DNA from: UBA9647 sp035506075
GTDB taxonomy: Bacteria > Bacteroidota > Ignavibacteria > UBA10030
Assembly: GCA_035506075.1 (NCBI GenBank)
Contig: DATJQB010000529.1
Span: forward strand, 1 to 10,626
Direction of reading: 5' to 3'
Length of the DNA stretch: 10,626 bases
This document shows positions 1-7,882 of the stretch, piece after piece. Both the position numbers and the translations under genes were made by a program. Under the pieces are notes generated by a model, which had not been told where the DNA came from, did not search any database, and worked only from the letters and a program-made list of their open reading frames with translations. The stretch's first letter is position 1, and every line of letters starts with the position of its first letter.

Positions 1-115
1 GAGGTTCATGCCGAGAGGATCCGGACTTATTCCACCCCGGCGGGTACTCATCCGAAAGCGAACTGAAGGGAAAGCTGAGAGCTTTGTCGAAACAATGAGG
101 GGCAGGCTGTTCATC
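1..115 (-). other. Sequence after the kinase gene; possible start of another gene
   Basis: An in-frame ATG at 123 (overlapping the kinase stop) and another at 114 open a frame that runs to the window edge, about 40 codons. Its start, MNSLPLIVSTKLSAF, does not resemble a receiver domain or any family I know. A second minus-strand frame is also open here but has no ATG. A short stem AAAGCT-CTC-AGCTTT lies at 85-71 without a T-run. No gene can be firmly called; a response regulator might start just beyond the edge. Confidence 0.2.
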
Positions 116-3100
116 CTATCCATGGCGTAACGGGATTCTCATCTCAACGGTCGTCCCTTTTCCTAACGTACTGGTAAGGCTGATGGTTCCATCAAGATCC
201 TCGATCACCTTCTGCGTAATTGCAAGGCCAAGTCCCATTCCATCCGTCTTCGTGGAGAAGTTTGGCTGGAAGACCTTCGTTTGAATGTTTTCCGGAATTC
301 CCCCGCCTGTATCGGAGATCCGGATCGAACAGATCTGCTGGTGTGTGCTCATTTCAATCGAAACAGTCCCCCTGCTCTCCATGGCCTGGACACTGTTCCT
401 GACGATGTTGATGAAAACGCGCCGAAGCTCATCCCTGTCGGCAACGACAATGGCAGGCGCTCCTGGCGACTCGAAACGGAACTCGACCCCCTCGACTTCC
501 CTGAACAGGTTGATTGTTTCAGTCAACAGCTCGTTGAGATCGACGCGTTCGAACCGTCGTTCGGGCATGCGGGCAAAGTTGGAGAATTCGGAAGCGATAC
601 GCGTGAGCACGTCGATCTGCTCGATGACGGTTTGCGAGACTCTCCCAAGGATCTCTCCAAAGTCTTTCGCTCCCTGGCGATATGCCTGGACAAGATGCTG
701 AATAGACAGCTTGATCGGCGTCAAGGGGTTCTTGATTTCATGGGCAACTTGTTTCGCCATTTCTTTCCAGGCCATTTCCCGCTCTGCACGGGCAAGCGTC
801 GCCCTGCTCGCCTTGAGCTCCGACGTCATGTCATTGAACGATCTGATGAGGTCCCCCACCTCGTCGTTCGATTTTGCCTGAAGCACGACGTCCAAATCTC
901 CCTTGCCGACGCGCCGGGCCGCGGCCGAAAGCTCACGCAACGGTCTGGATAGCGCATTCGCCACGACGAGGGCAAGTCCGATCACGAGCGAAACGACGAG
1001 AGCATACGCTCCAAGAACAAACGCATTGCGCTGAGCCAGTTCTTCATCGATCTCCTGCTGGCGATATAACGCGGGGACTGCGAGAACACCACGGACGCTG
1101 TCGCCGAGAACAAGCGGCCGGTAGCCGACGACATAACTCACCTCGCCGATCGTTTCCTGCGTCTCGTAGAAGGCTCTTCCGAGAACGACCGTGTTAACGA
1201 AGGCCGTGCCTGTCAGGCGGTTGTCCAGGATAGACGATCGAAAGAGCTCCGGCCTGCTGCTCGCTTTCAACTCCGGACCGTGATAGATGCTGAAATCGAC
1301 ACCGAGATCGGAGGCCGCAACCTCGCAGAAATCGTTGTCCAAATGGTCAAAGTCCTGCTCGTTCTCGACAACTGAATTAATCCGCTGCTGCGTCAATGAA
1401 AGATCTTCCACCAGCCTCTTGGTGATATTCTGATCCAGCCGGTCGATCGCCAGCTCGCGGTTGTAATACGCCATGACAAGAAGCGGCAGGACGGAAAGAA
1501 TTGCAAAATAGGTAATCAGCTTTTCCCTGAAACCAATCCTTGGTCTTCTCCCCGAAGCAAGAAGTGGAACAGTCACCACCGCCGAGCCGAGCGCGAAGAA
1601 AAGCAGATAGACAAGGAGAGTCTTTACGGCGTTGAAGAGATGCCAGCGGATATCGAGAGCCCCGATGCGAAGCGATAGGATCCGCGATCGATCCGCATCG
1701 TCTTTCGCATAAAGGACGTCCGATGTTTCACCTTCGAATTCCTGCTCGGTCCACACGAACCTCCCCGTGGAGTTTGCCAGCTCCCCCTCCACATCCGGGC
1801 CCAAACGAATTCCCCTGAAAAGAACCGGGTCGTTTGTGGACCAGAGTTCGCCATCCCGATATTCCGAGACCGTCACCTTCCGGAAGGCATCTTCGAACGG
1901 CTCACGCGACGCACTCCGGAGCTGCTCCGGAGCCTCACCCCGGAAGAGCGTCTTCTGACTTGCCGACATCACGAGTGCAATCGATCCGACCGGATGGTTG
2001 TCCTGGTCCAGCACGTAGCCCCATTCACCGTAGTACTTCACGGCGCCATCGGAGACTTTGCGATCGACAACAAGCAGTGAGCCTTCCTCCTTATGGAACA
2101 ACTGTGTGAGGAGATCCATCTGGTCGACGGAAGTGAGCCCCACAGAGAAGCGGCTGAGTTCTTTCCCGAATGGATCGTACACAACGAGAGCGGAATTATA
2201 CCCTTCCTTGCTCACGAGCGTCTGAGCCCAAAGACTGAACGCGAGGTCCACGGAAAGTGTCGAATCGCTCACCTCGTTTGCAAGCTGGTCCACCGCTCGT
2301 GCTGAAGCACCGCGAAGGCTTTCCGAAACAACCAATGAAAGCCAGCTGTCCACCGGCCGGAGAAGCTCCTCGGCCATCAATTGCGCTCGTTCTTTTTCCT
2401 TCTCGTGCGTCTTTGCATCAAGGGCAAAGAGAACAAAGAGGAACATGCAACTCAGGACGAGCGCTCCCATCGAAATCGGTCTCCACCGCCACGGCTGCCA
2501 CGACGGTCCGCGAAGTTCAAGAAGGACGGAACCGCCGACGAGACCCCCATACAAAAAAAGCGGGAGCAGTACCGGGAGCTGTGCAGGTTGATCAAGCCAG
2601 AGATACGCCGTGTACGCCGCGAGCCACACAACCGATACACGCACGACCGACTGCCAGCGCACCCGGCCACTCGTTGTATATTGTCCCATCCATCGACTCG
2701 CCGCCAACGCCACGGCCAACCCCGCTGCCGCCAGGCCGATCGTAAGAAAGAGGATGGAGAGATGCATAACGATCATGGGAGCGTTCGGGATCAACGCCAT
2801 GGGATCGCGGTAACGGATGGTCGAGTCGAACACGAAGCTTCGCATAGACGCGCCGTATGCGCGTACGAGCCACTGGTAGACAAAGATGAGCAGTGCTCCC
2901 CCCAACAATCGCAGAACAGGAACCAGACGATTGGTAGTCGCCGGGATCTTCGAGAGCCACCATCGATGGGTTATGCGAAGCAGAGAAAGCAGCGTGACAA
3001 CGACGGCCGCTGAGGAAATAAGCAATTCTCCAAGCGTCCCTGCCAACCCAAGAGGAAACGGCGAGGAGTGAATCGCAGGATCAAAGAGGAATCCCCCGAG

Positions 3101-4042
3101 GAGCGAAGCAGGAAACGACGTCAGCCGCCAGCAAATCCGGACAACCCAGGTCAAAACAATGACGGCAAGATCGGACGAATGCCGGCCCGGCAGGTTGCCT
3201 GCGAGAAGAAACGCAAGGACCGCCAGGAAGACGAGCCCAATCCCGGCAGCGATGCTCTTGACCGAGTCAAAATATCTGTCTGTCGACTGCTCGTCGGCAA
3301 CCAGCGTGGGAGTCGGGGCAATGGCATAGCAGATGAGCTTGTGAGTCGTGTCGTAGAGCGGAATACTGAATCCTGCGTCCGAGCTGGTATCCCTTGCAGC
3401 AACCTCCGTCGCGAACCGAACCGGTATGCCCGTTTCATCAGCAAGATCGTCGGCAAGACTTGTGCTCGAGACGAACCGGTTTGATACAGGATACGTCGTC
3501 TCGAGGGGTTGACCGATGAACACATAGAATCGTCCGTTCGGTGCCGGGATTCCGACAGAAAGGTAGCGGTGAAGTCTCGCCTGCGAAACAAAAACGAGCG
3601 AACTGCCATTTGTGTGATGAATCGATGGAGTGTAGGACGGAACGACTGTCCTGCCTGTCCAGAGAATAATTGATCCGGAGGTGTCGACAACGTCGATGCT
3701 GCCGTCGCTCCCGCGGTTGAAATCCTCGAGGCGTTGGAACGCAGACGCCAGGCTCGCCGGAGCCTTGGTTTCCATCCCCTTGCTGACATCCGCATCTGCA
3801 CAGACAGCCGCCCCTCTTGCCCGCTGGGTTTCAATAAGCCCGGTGATGCGGGACTGAATCGTCGCAGCGAGTGCTTCCTGGTTCCTGCTTTTGAGATGCT
3901 GCCAGTTGCGTTCCGTTCGCGCATTCCATGCGAATTGGGCAATGCCCGCGAGAAGCAGGACAATAGCGCAGACTGCTGCTCCCTTCCAGGCAAAGCGCAC
4001 AGATTTTCCTCTCGATGGAAAATGCATAGGGAGCCAGTGCAT
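116..4042 (-). CDS. Large NtrY-like sensor histidine kinase with three sensor regions
   Basis: A 1308-residue inner-membrane sensor kinase; typical NtrY is near 750. Predicted order: TM 20-38, extracytoplasmic region 1 (39-261), eight spans (262-283, 289-305, 330-355, 372-394, 421-448, 466-483, 488-508, 523-541), region 2 (542-800), two spans (802-829, 840-860), region 3 (861-1006), a last span (1008-1028), HAMP (1029-1080) and the kinase core. Basic loops (THRWWLSK, GRVRWQ, GRRPRIGFREK) fit this topology. The H-box VAHEIKNPLTPIKLS has the phosphorylated His1101 and is NtrY-like. The ATP lid has the N-box NIVRNSVQAM (1212-1221), DTGGGIP (1244-1250), FQPNFSTK (1258-1265) and GMGLGLAIT (1268-1276). 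All catalytic motifs are intact. No receiver domain is attached, so a separate response regulator is needed. The ATG at 4042 touches the stop of the gene before it (TAAATG). It and Met6 both lack a Shine-Dalgarno, so reinitiation is likely. The signal is unknown. Confidence 0.93.
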   Translation of the reverse strand: MHWLPMHFPSRGKSVRFAWKGAAVCAIVLLLAGIAQFAWNARTERNWQHLKSRNQEALAATIQSRITGLIETQRARGAAVCADADVSKGMETKAPASLASAFQRLEDFNRGSDGSIDVVDTSGSIILWTGRTVVPSYTPSIHHTNGSSLVFVSQARLHRYLSVGIPAPNGRFYVFIGQPLETTYPVSNRFVSSTSLADDLADETGIPVRFATEVAARDTSSDAGFSIPLYDTTHKLICYAIAPTPTLVADEQSTDRYFDSVKSIAAGIGLVFLAVLAFLLAGNLPGRHSSDLAVIVLTWVVRICWRLTSFPASLLGGFLFDPAIHSSPFPLGLAGTLGELLISSAAVVVTLLSLLRITHRWWLSKIPATTNRLVPVLRLLGGALLIFVYQWLVRAYGASMRSFVFDSTIRYRDPMALIPNAPMIVMHLSILFLTIGLAAAGLAVALAASRWMGQYTTSGRVRWQSVVRVSVVWLAAYTAYLWLDQPAQLPVLLPLFLYGGLVGGSVLLELRGPSWQPWRWRPISMGALVLSCMFLFVLFALDAKTHEKEKERAQLMAEELLRPVDSWLSLVVSESLRGASARAVDQLANEVSDSTLSVDLAFSLWAQTLVSKEGYNSALVVYDPFGKELSRFSVGLTSVDQMDLLTQLFHKEEGSLLVVDRKVSDGAVKYYGEWGYVLDQDNHPVGSIALVMSASQKTLFRGEAPEQLRSASREPFEDAFRKVTVSEYRDGELWSTNDPVLFRGIRLGPDVEGELANSTGRFVWTEQEFEGETSDVLYAKDDADRSRILSLRIGALDIRWHLFNAVKTLLVYLLFFALGSAVVTVPLLASGRRPRIGFREKLITYFAILSVLPLLVMAYYNRELAIDRLDQNITKRLVEDLSLTQQRINSVVENEQDFDHLDNDFCEVAASDLGVDFSIYHGPELKASSRPELFRSSILDNRLTGTAFVNTVVLGRAFYETQETIGEVSYVVGYRPLVLGDSVRGVLAVPALYRQQEIDEELAQRNAFVLGAYALVVSLVIGLALVVANALSRPLRELSAAARRVGKGDLDVVLQAKSNDEVGDLIRSFNDMTSELKASRATLARAEREMAWKEMAKQVAHEIKNPLTPIKLSIQHLVQAYRQGAKDFGEILGRVSQTVIEQIDVLTRIASEFSNFARMPERRFERVDLNELLTETINLFREVEGVEFRFESPGAPAIVVADRDELRRVFINIVRNSVQAMESRGTVSIEMSTHQQICSIRISDTGGGIPENIQTKVFQPNFSTKTDGMGLGLAITQKVIEDLDGTISLTSTLGKGTTVEMRIPLRHG

Positions 4043-4522
4043 TTAGTAGATGTTGAACTGGCTGATGACCCAGCGCGACTCCTGGGTCCGGAGTGATACA
4101 TAAATCTGCGCCGATTGCCTCCTGCCGTGCGCATTGAAAGTCAGGCGACCCGTTGCATACGGCATTGTCCCGGCATCGCTGTAACGCGAAAACTGAAACG
4201 AGAGGGACGTACGATTAGAAAAGTAACGCTGAAGAATGGAAACAGTCTGGTTGGCCGAGAAGTAGCCGCTTTCGCCGCCGGAGACGTTTACGAACACTTG
4301 TTGGGCGAACTGGGGTGTCGAGCCGGAAAGAGAGGCATTGAGGATATTTCGCTCGATGGCCGAGAAGAGTTTCTTCGCCTCGGCCTGGTCGGGGATACGA
4401 CGCTGGCCCTCTTTGGCGGAAGAAGGTTCCCTCCTCGGGAGCTTTCGCTCTCCCGCGGTCTGAGCTGCGAGAGGCTGCAGAATCACAAGAACAAGAATCA
4501 GAAACAGAGCACTCGAGCGCAT
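4043..4522 (-). CDS. Secreted DUF4783-like protein
   Basis: A 159-residue exported protein of unknown function. Residues 1-20 are a Sec signal peptide (MRSSALFLILVLVILQPLAA) with probable cleavage before Gln21. A basic linker (about 25-45) follows. Residues 50-159 resemble DUF4783, a small alpha+beta fold common in Bacteroidota. The resemblance is in the pattern: a helix with FSAIERNI, then VFVNV, SGYFSANQTVSILQRYFSN, a FxFSRYSDAG strand, YATGRLTF and the closing WVISQFNIY. The family has no established activity. I chose the ATG at 4522 because it begins a canonical signal peptide. A TTG at 4582 would add 20 residues unlike a leader and has AAGGAGG only at an unusually long spacing. The stop TAA abuts the kinase ATG directly, so the two are cotranscribed and may work together. 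Confidence 0.75.
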   Translation of the reverse strand: MRSSALFLILVLVILQPLAAQTAGERKLPRREPSSAKEGQRRIPDQAEAKKLFSAIERNILNASLSGSTPQFAQQVFVNVSGGESGYFSANQTVSILQRYFSNRTSLSFQFSRYSDAGTMPYATGRLTFNAHGRRQSAQIYVSLRTQESRWVISQFNIY

Positions 4523-4532
4523 ATGCGATGAC

Positions 4533-4561
4533 AAAGTATCAGAAAACGCAAGAAAAGTCAA
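4533..4561 (-). promoter_or_regulatory. Predicted promoter of the DUF4783-like gene, possibly leaderless
   Basis: TTGACT (4561-4556, 5 of 6) and TACTTT (4538-4533, 3 of 6) are 17 nt apart, with TG one base before the -10 (extended -10, TGATACTTT). Only 10 nt separate the -10 box from the ATG at 4522, and no Shine-Dalgarno is present there. Transcription would start within about 1-4 nt of the ATG. Confidence 0.45.
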
Positions 4562-4588
4562 CCAACCGAATCCGTTCGACAAAACGCG

Positions 4589-4635
4589 AAAACGCCCCTC
4601 CTTTCGCGCACAACCCTTCTCACATGGGGCGTCTT
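4589..4635 (-). terminator. Possible intrinsic terminator after the fn3 lipoprotein gene
   Basis: AAGACGCCCC (4635-4626) pairs with GGGGCGTTTT (4598-4589) over 10 bp with one G-U pair, and more T-rich sequence follows (TTTTCGCGTTTTG). The loop is long, 27 nt, which weakens the call. It lies 44 nt after the lipoprotein stop and ahead of the next promoter, where a terminator is expected. The rest of 4640-4679 shows only short GC-rich pairings. Confidence 0.45.
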
Positions 4636-4679
4636 CTCGCCGAATGTCAATAATGCCCGGGGCTCGGGTGCTTCCTGCA

Positions 4680-5477
4680 TCATCGCATGATCATGCTTCC
4701 CGCTTCCCGGTGGAGCATCCCCGAACCGTCGATTGTCGCGGTGTGCTTCAGCTGTGGATTGGAAGCGACAAGCTGATACGCCCAATCGAACGTGACGCGT
4801 GATGATGACACGTCCTTCACGCGCAGCTTGGCATAGTGGTCGTCCCAGGTCCACACGACATACGTGTGCCCTACTATCGCTTCAACTGACCGTGAAGGGG
4901 ACCATCCGGCCGAGGGGGCCGAGACAATATCATCAAGTGACGAGGTGTATCCCATGTCCTGAATATCCGTGTCGTTCCAAACATCGAAGAAGAATCTGCC
5001 CGACGCGGCATCGAAATACACATCCGTGGAAGTATCCCTGTAGTCTCCGACGGTGTAGGATGAGAAATCGTAACCTGCAGCCAATGGCGCCACATGGTAA
5101 TCGCTCAGCTTCGTTCCGAAGCCTTCCGGGCGAGGCGTTGCATAGACAAGGTCCGTACTGAGATCGCTCTCGTTTCCGTCATAGTCATAAGCACTGACGC
5201 CGTAGTAGGTTTTCGTTCCGTTCTTCGCATCATAATCGGTGAACGACGTGCGGCCAACTGAGCCGAGAATGCGATAGCGGCCATCGTATCGATCGCTGTA
5301 CCACACCCTGTACCCTGCGACGTCCGGTTCCGGACTTGCCAGCCATGTGAGCTGGACAGAGTTATCGAGTGCCAGCGCACGGATCCCTTGCGGCGGAGCC
5401 GGCGGAGTTCTGTCTTCGTAGAGCGAATGATGGCAGCCGATCACCATCAGCGCGAAAACAACAGTCAAGTACTTCAT
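4680..5477 (-). CDS. Fibronectin type III domain lipoprotein of unknown function
   Basis: A 265-residue exported lipoprotein. MKYLTVVFALMVIGC is a lipoprotein signal peptide with lipobox VIGC and the lipid-bearing Cys15. The next residue is His rather than Asp, so no inner-membrane retention signal is seen. Residues about 24-115 form an fn3 domain: TPPAPPQGI at its start, QLTWLASPEPDVAGYRVWY, and YYGVSAYDYDGNES as the conserved Tyr-rich strand. The C-terminal half (about 118-265) is rich in aromatic and acidic residues, with FFFDVWNDTD and TYVVWTWDDHYAKLRV, and probably adopts a beta fold. I do not recognise it as a named family. The start at 5477 is chosen over an upstream in-frame start at 5531 because GGGAGG lies 7 nt before it and it begins the signal peptide. 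A role in cell-surface binding is only a guess. Confidence 0.85.
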   Translation of the reverse strand: MKYLTVVFALMVIGCHHSLYEDRTPPAPPQGIRALALDNSVQLTWLASPEPDVAGYRVWYSDRYDGRYRILGSVGRTSFTDYDAKNGTKTYYGVSAYDYDGNESDLSTDLVYATPRPEGFGTKLSDYHVAPLAAGYDFSSYTVGDYRDTSTDVYFDAASGRFFFDVWNDTDIQDMGYTSSLDDIVSAPSAGWSPSRSVEAIVGHTYVVWTWDDHYAKLRVKDVSSSRVTFDWAYQLVASNPQLKHTATIDGSGMLHREAGSMIMR

Positions 5478-5579
5478 GGCAATCCTCCCTGATCGTGGTT
5501 TCACAAGAAAGGATGACAAAGCACATGCCAAACCTGACTCGCCGATATTCAGAGAGAAATAAAAGAACTAACCGGGGAA

Positions 5580-5608
5580 ATTGTACGAAACGTACGCGGC
5601 CCTGTCCA
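5580..5608 (-). promoter_or_regulatory. Predicted promoter of the fn3 lipoprotein gene
   Basis: TGGACA (5608-5603, 5 of 6 to TTGACA) and TACAAT (5585-5580, 5 of 6 to TATAAT) are 17 nt apart. Transcription would start near 5573, about 95 nt before the ATG at 5477. The -35 box lies in the 3' arm of the pyr operon hairpin and the spacer overlaps the small GTACG/CGTAC stem. The rest of the leader (5573-5490) shows no clear structure, apart from the ribosome binding site GGGAGG. Confidence 0.5.
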
Positions 5609-5628
5609 CAAACGTGAACAAGGCCGCG
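5595..5628 (-). terminator. Strong hairpin ending the pyr operon
   Basis: About 26 nt after the pyrC stop, CGCGGCC...GGCCGCG plus eight further pairs (TTGTTCAC with GTGGACAG) make an uninterrupted 15-bp stem with two G-U pairs and a GTTT loop. There is no proper T-run behind it (TACGTTTCG), so it is not a textbook intrinsic terminator. It may work with another factor or act as a 3' stabiliser. A second small stem, GTACG-TTT-CGTAC (5595-5583), follows at once. Confidence 0.6.
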
Positions 5629-5653
5629 AAGAGGGTTTGAACGTATGGTTGTT

Positions 5654-6949
5654 TCAGGCCGGTGTCTGCGCGAGCAATGCAACGCCGTTGTTAATGATGC
5701 CGATCGCCCTGCCTTTGAGGTGATACCCGTTAAATGGTGAGTTTTTCGATTTAGAGCGGAACTTCGCGGTTTCCACGACCCACGGAAGATCCGGATCGAT
5801 GAGTGTGATGTTCGCGGGCGTTCCCTCTTTCATCGTGATGGGGGGAAGGGAAAGAATCCGTCGCGGATTCGTCGACAGCTTTCGGATTACCTCCATCAAC
5901 GGGAGGATGTTCTTATGATACAATTCGGTTAGCGTCAGCCCGATCGCAGTCTCGAGTCCGACAATTCCGAAGGGTGCCTGCGTATACTCAACTTCCTTCT
6001 CGTCAATTGTGTGTGGAGCGTGGTCGGTTGCAATGACATCGATTGTGCCGTCCCTCAACCCTTCGATCATCGCATCGAGGTCATCCTTCGTGCGAAGCGG
6101 CGGGTTCATTTTTGTATTCGTGTCGAAGCTGGTGACCACCGTTTCGACGAGCGTGAAGTGATGAGGAGTCACTTCGCAGGAGACATTCATCCCCGTCGAC
6201 TTGGCCTTTCGGACATGCTCCAACGCGCCCCGTGTGCTCACATGCGCAACATGGTACCGTGCTTTCGGGACGTACCCCAGGAGAATAATGTCCCGAGCGA
6301 CCATCAGCTCTTCGGCGATCGGAGGAATGCCGATCATGCCCAGCCTTGTCGAGGTCACACCTTCGTTCATGCATCCGCCGTGTGTCATCGATGCTTCTTC
6401 TGCATGCTGGATGACGGGAACACCGTACATCGATGAATACTCAAGCGCACGCCGCATAATCTCAGCGCTCGCAATTGGCGCCCCGTCGTCCGAGAATCCG
6501 ACTGCCCCCGCTTCCGCCAGCTCAGCCATGGGAGCAAGCTCTTCCCCCTTCCTTCCTTTCGTTGCAGCGCCGATCGGGAAGACATCCACGATGCCCTCGC
6601 AGACTTCTTTTCCTTTCGAGTGAACATACCGTGCGACCGATTCGTCGTCGATCGCGGGGTTCGTGTTCGGCATGCAACAGACGGCGGTGAAACCCCCCGC
6701 CGCCGCGGAAGAGCACCCTGATTCGATTGTCTCCTTGTGCTCGAAGCCGGGTTCGCGGAGATGGACATGCATATCGATAAATCCGGGAGCGACGATCTTG
6801 CCCTTGAGATCAATTTCGCTGAATCCGGCAGGGGGTGCGATGTTCGCCCCGATCCGCTCGATGGATCCATCCAGGATCTGGATGTCCACAACTTCGTCCC
6901 TGCCCGAAGCAGGGTCCATGAGTCTGCCGCCTTTCAAGAGAAGCTTCAT
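5654..6949 (-). CDS. pyrC: Dihydroorotase, class I
   Basis: It cyclises N-carbamoyl-aspartate to dihydroorotate, the step after PyrB. The 431 residues form the metal-dependent amidohydrolase barrel between small beta segments at both ends, as in Bacillus-type PyrC. DMHVHLREPG (59-68) holds the first metal histidines (61, 63) and the substrate Arg65. FSDDG (152-156) lies where class I enzymes carry a metal-bridging Asp. His182 (QHAEE) and His236 (VAHVS) are further ligands, and Asp309 in ATDHAPH is the catalytic Asp. All motifs are present, so this is an active enzyme rather than the inactive homologue that accompanies PyrB in some bacteria. The gene starts 12 nt after pyrB, and its ribosome binding site AGAGGA overlaps the end of that intergenic gap. 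A strong hairpin follows the stop. Confidence 0.96.
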   Translation of the reverse strand: MKLLLKGGRLMDPASGRDEVVDIQILDGSIERIGANIAPPAGFSEIDLKGKIVAPGFIDMHVHLREPGFEHKETIESGCSSAAAGGFTAVCCMPNTNPAIDDESVARYVHSKGKEVCEGIVDVFPIGAATKGRKGEELAPMAELAEAGAVGFSDDGAPIASAEIMRRALEYSSMYGVPVIQHAEEASMTHGGCMNEGVTSTRLGMIGIPPIAEELMVARDIILLGYVPKARYHVAHVSTRGALEHVRKAKSTGMNVSCEVTPHHFTLVETVVTSFDTNTKMNPPLRTKDDLDAMIEGLRDGTIDVIATDHAPHTIDEKEVEYTQAPFGIVGLETAIGLTLTELYHKNILPLMEVIRKLSTNPRRILSLPPITMKEGTPANITLIDPDLPWVVETAKFRSKSKNSPFNGYHLKGRAIGIINNGVALLAQTPA

Positions 6950-6961
6950 AGGTTCCTCTGC

Positions 6962-7882
6962 TTAGTTTGAAGTGCCCAGGAGATACAACACAGCCATGCG
7001 AATGGCCACGCCGTTGGTCACTTGTTGGAGAATAACCGAATGTTCGCTGTCCGCGAGATCTGCCGAGAGCTCCACGTCGCGGTTGATCGGACCGGGATGC
7101 ATGATCGTGATCGGCCCCGGCGCCCTGGAGACCTTTTCCTTTGTCACGCCGAAGAAACGGTGATATTCACGCAACGACGGGAAGAGCCCGCTCTTCTGTC
7201 GCTCGAGCTGAATCCTCAGGACGTTGAGTGCGTCAACCTCAGGGATGACATCCTCCAATCGATGATAGACCCTTACGCCCAGCTCCTCGAGATCACGCGG
7301 GATGAGCGTTGCCGGGCCGCATACGGACACCTGGGCCCCCATCGTGAGAAGGCCGTAAATGTTCGATCGAGCAACACGACTGTGCGTGATGTCTCCAACG
7401 ATGCAGACGCGCAATCCCTCGAGCCTGCCAAATTTCTCGCGAAGCGTATACATATCGAGCAGTCCCTGTGTGGGATGTTCATGCCCTCCGTCCCCGGCAT
7501 TGATAACGTTTGCGTCAACAACCCGGCTGAGGAAGTGCGACGATCCGGCCGCGGCATGACGGATGACAACCATGTCAATTTTCATCGCTTCAATGTTGCG
7601 CGCAGTATCTTTCAATGTCTCCCCTTTGCTGACACTGCTCGCGGCAGTCGAGAAACTCACCACATCGGCAGAGAGGCGGCGCTCGGCGAGTTCGAACGAA
7701 ATCCTCGTCCTCGTCGAGCTTTCGAAAAACAGATTGACAACCGTCTTGCCCTGGAGCGGAGGCACTTTCTTGATGGGTCGATCAAGGATCTCACGGAACG
7801 AGACTGCGGTGTCGAGGATCAGGTTTAATTCCTCCTTCGTCATGCCGTCAAGACCCAGGAGGTGCCGGCTGTTAAGTTTCAT
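6962..7882 (-). CDS. pyrB: Aspartate carbamoyltransferase, catalytic chain
   Basis: This enzyme joins carbamoyl phosphate and aspartate to make N-carbamoyl-aspartate, the committed step of cytoplasmic pyrimidine synthesis. The 306 residues match a catalytic chain. Carbamoyl-phosphate site residues are in SSTRTR (55-60), Lys86 of SVSKGET, RHAAAGSS (108-115) and HPTQG (136-140). HSRVARS (167-173), Arg223 in NVLRIQLER, and HPGPINR (262-268) provide the aspartate side. No key residue is missing. No pyrI regulatory chain is seen beside it, so feedback is more likely at the RNA level through pyrR than allosteric, although pyrI could lie elsewhere. The start ATG lies in the ATGA overlap with pyrR and has its own AAAGGAG upstream. 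Confidence 0.97.
   Translation of the reverse strand: MKLNSRHLLGLDGMTKEELNLILDTAVSFREILDRPIKKVPPLQGKTVVNLFFESSTRTRISFELAERRLSADVVSFSTAASSVSKGETLKDTARNIEAMKIDMVVIRHAAAGSSHFLSRVVDANVINAGDGGHEHPTQGLLDMYTLREKFGRLEGLRVCIVGDITHSRVARSNIYGLLTMGAQVSVCGPATLIPRDLEELGVRVYHRLEDVIPEVDALNVLRIQLERQKSGLFPSLREYHRFFGVTKEKVSRAPGPITIMHPGPINRDVELSADLADSEHSVILQQVTNGVAIRMAVLYLLGTSN

Noticed and set aside
281..952. A 223-codon plus-strand open frame opposite the kinase gene
   Set aside because: It lies entirely antisense to the kinase HAMP and catalytic core, whose motifs are unmistakable, and it has no domain-like composition of its own.
3151..4134. A 327-codon minus-strand open frame in another phase over the kinase N-terminus
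   Set aside because: It is Ser/Arg-rich with no membrane pattern, while the overlapping kinase frame gives a consistent multi-span topology. It is a high-GC shadow.
4558..4854. 98-codon minus-strand open frame across the lipoprotein 3' end and intergenic region
   Set aside because: It overlaps the lipoprotein gene out of frame, has an Arg/Ala-rich composition typical of shadow frames, and runs through the likely terminator and promoter.
5478..5531. Longer start for the fn3 lipoprotein
   Set aside because: It would bury the lipoprotein signal peptide behind 18 residues. The ATG at 5477 has a good ribosome binding site, GGGAGG.
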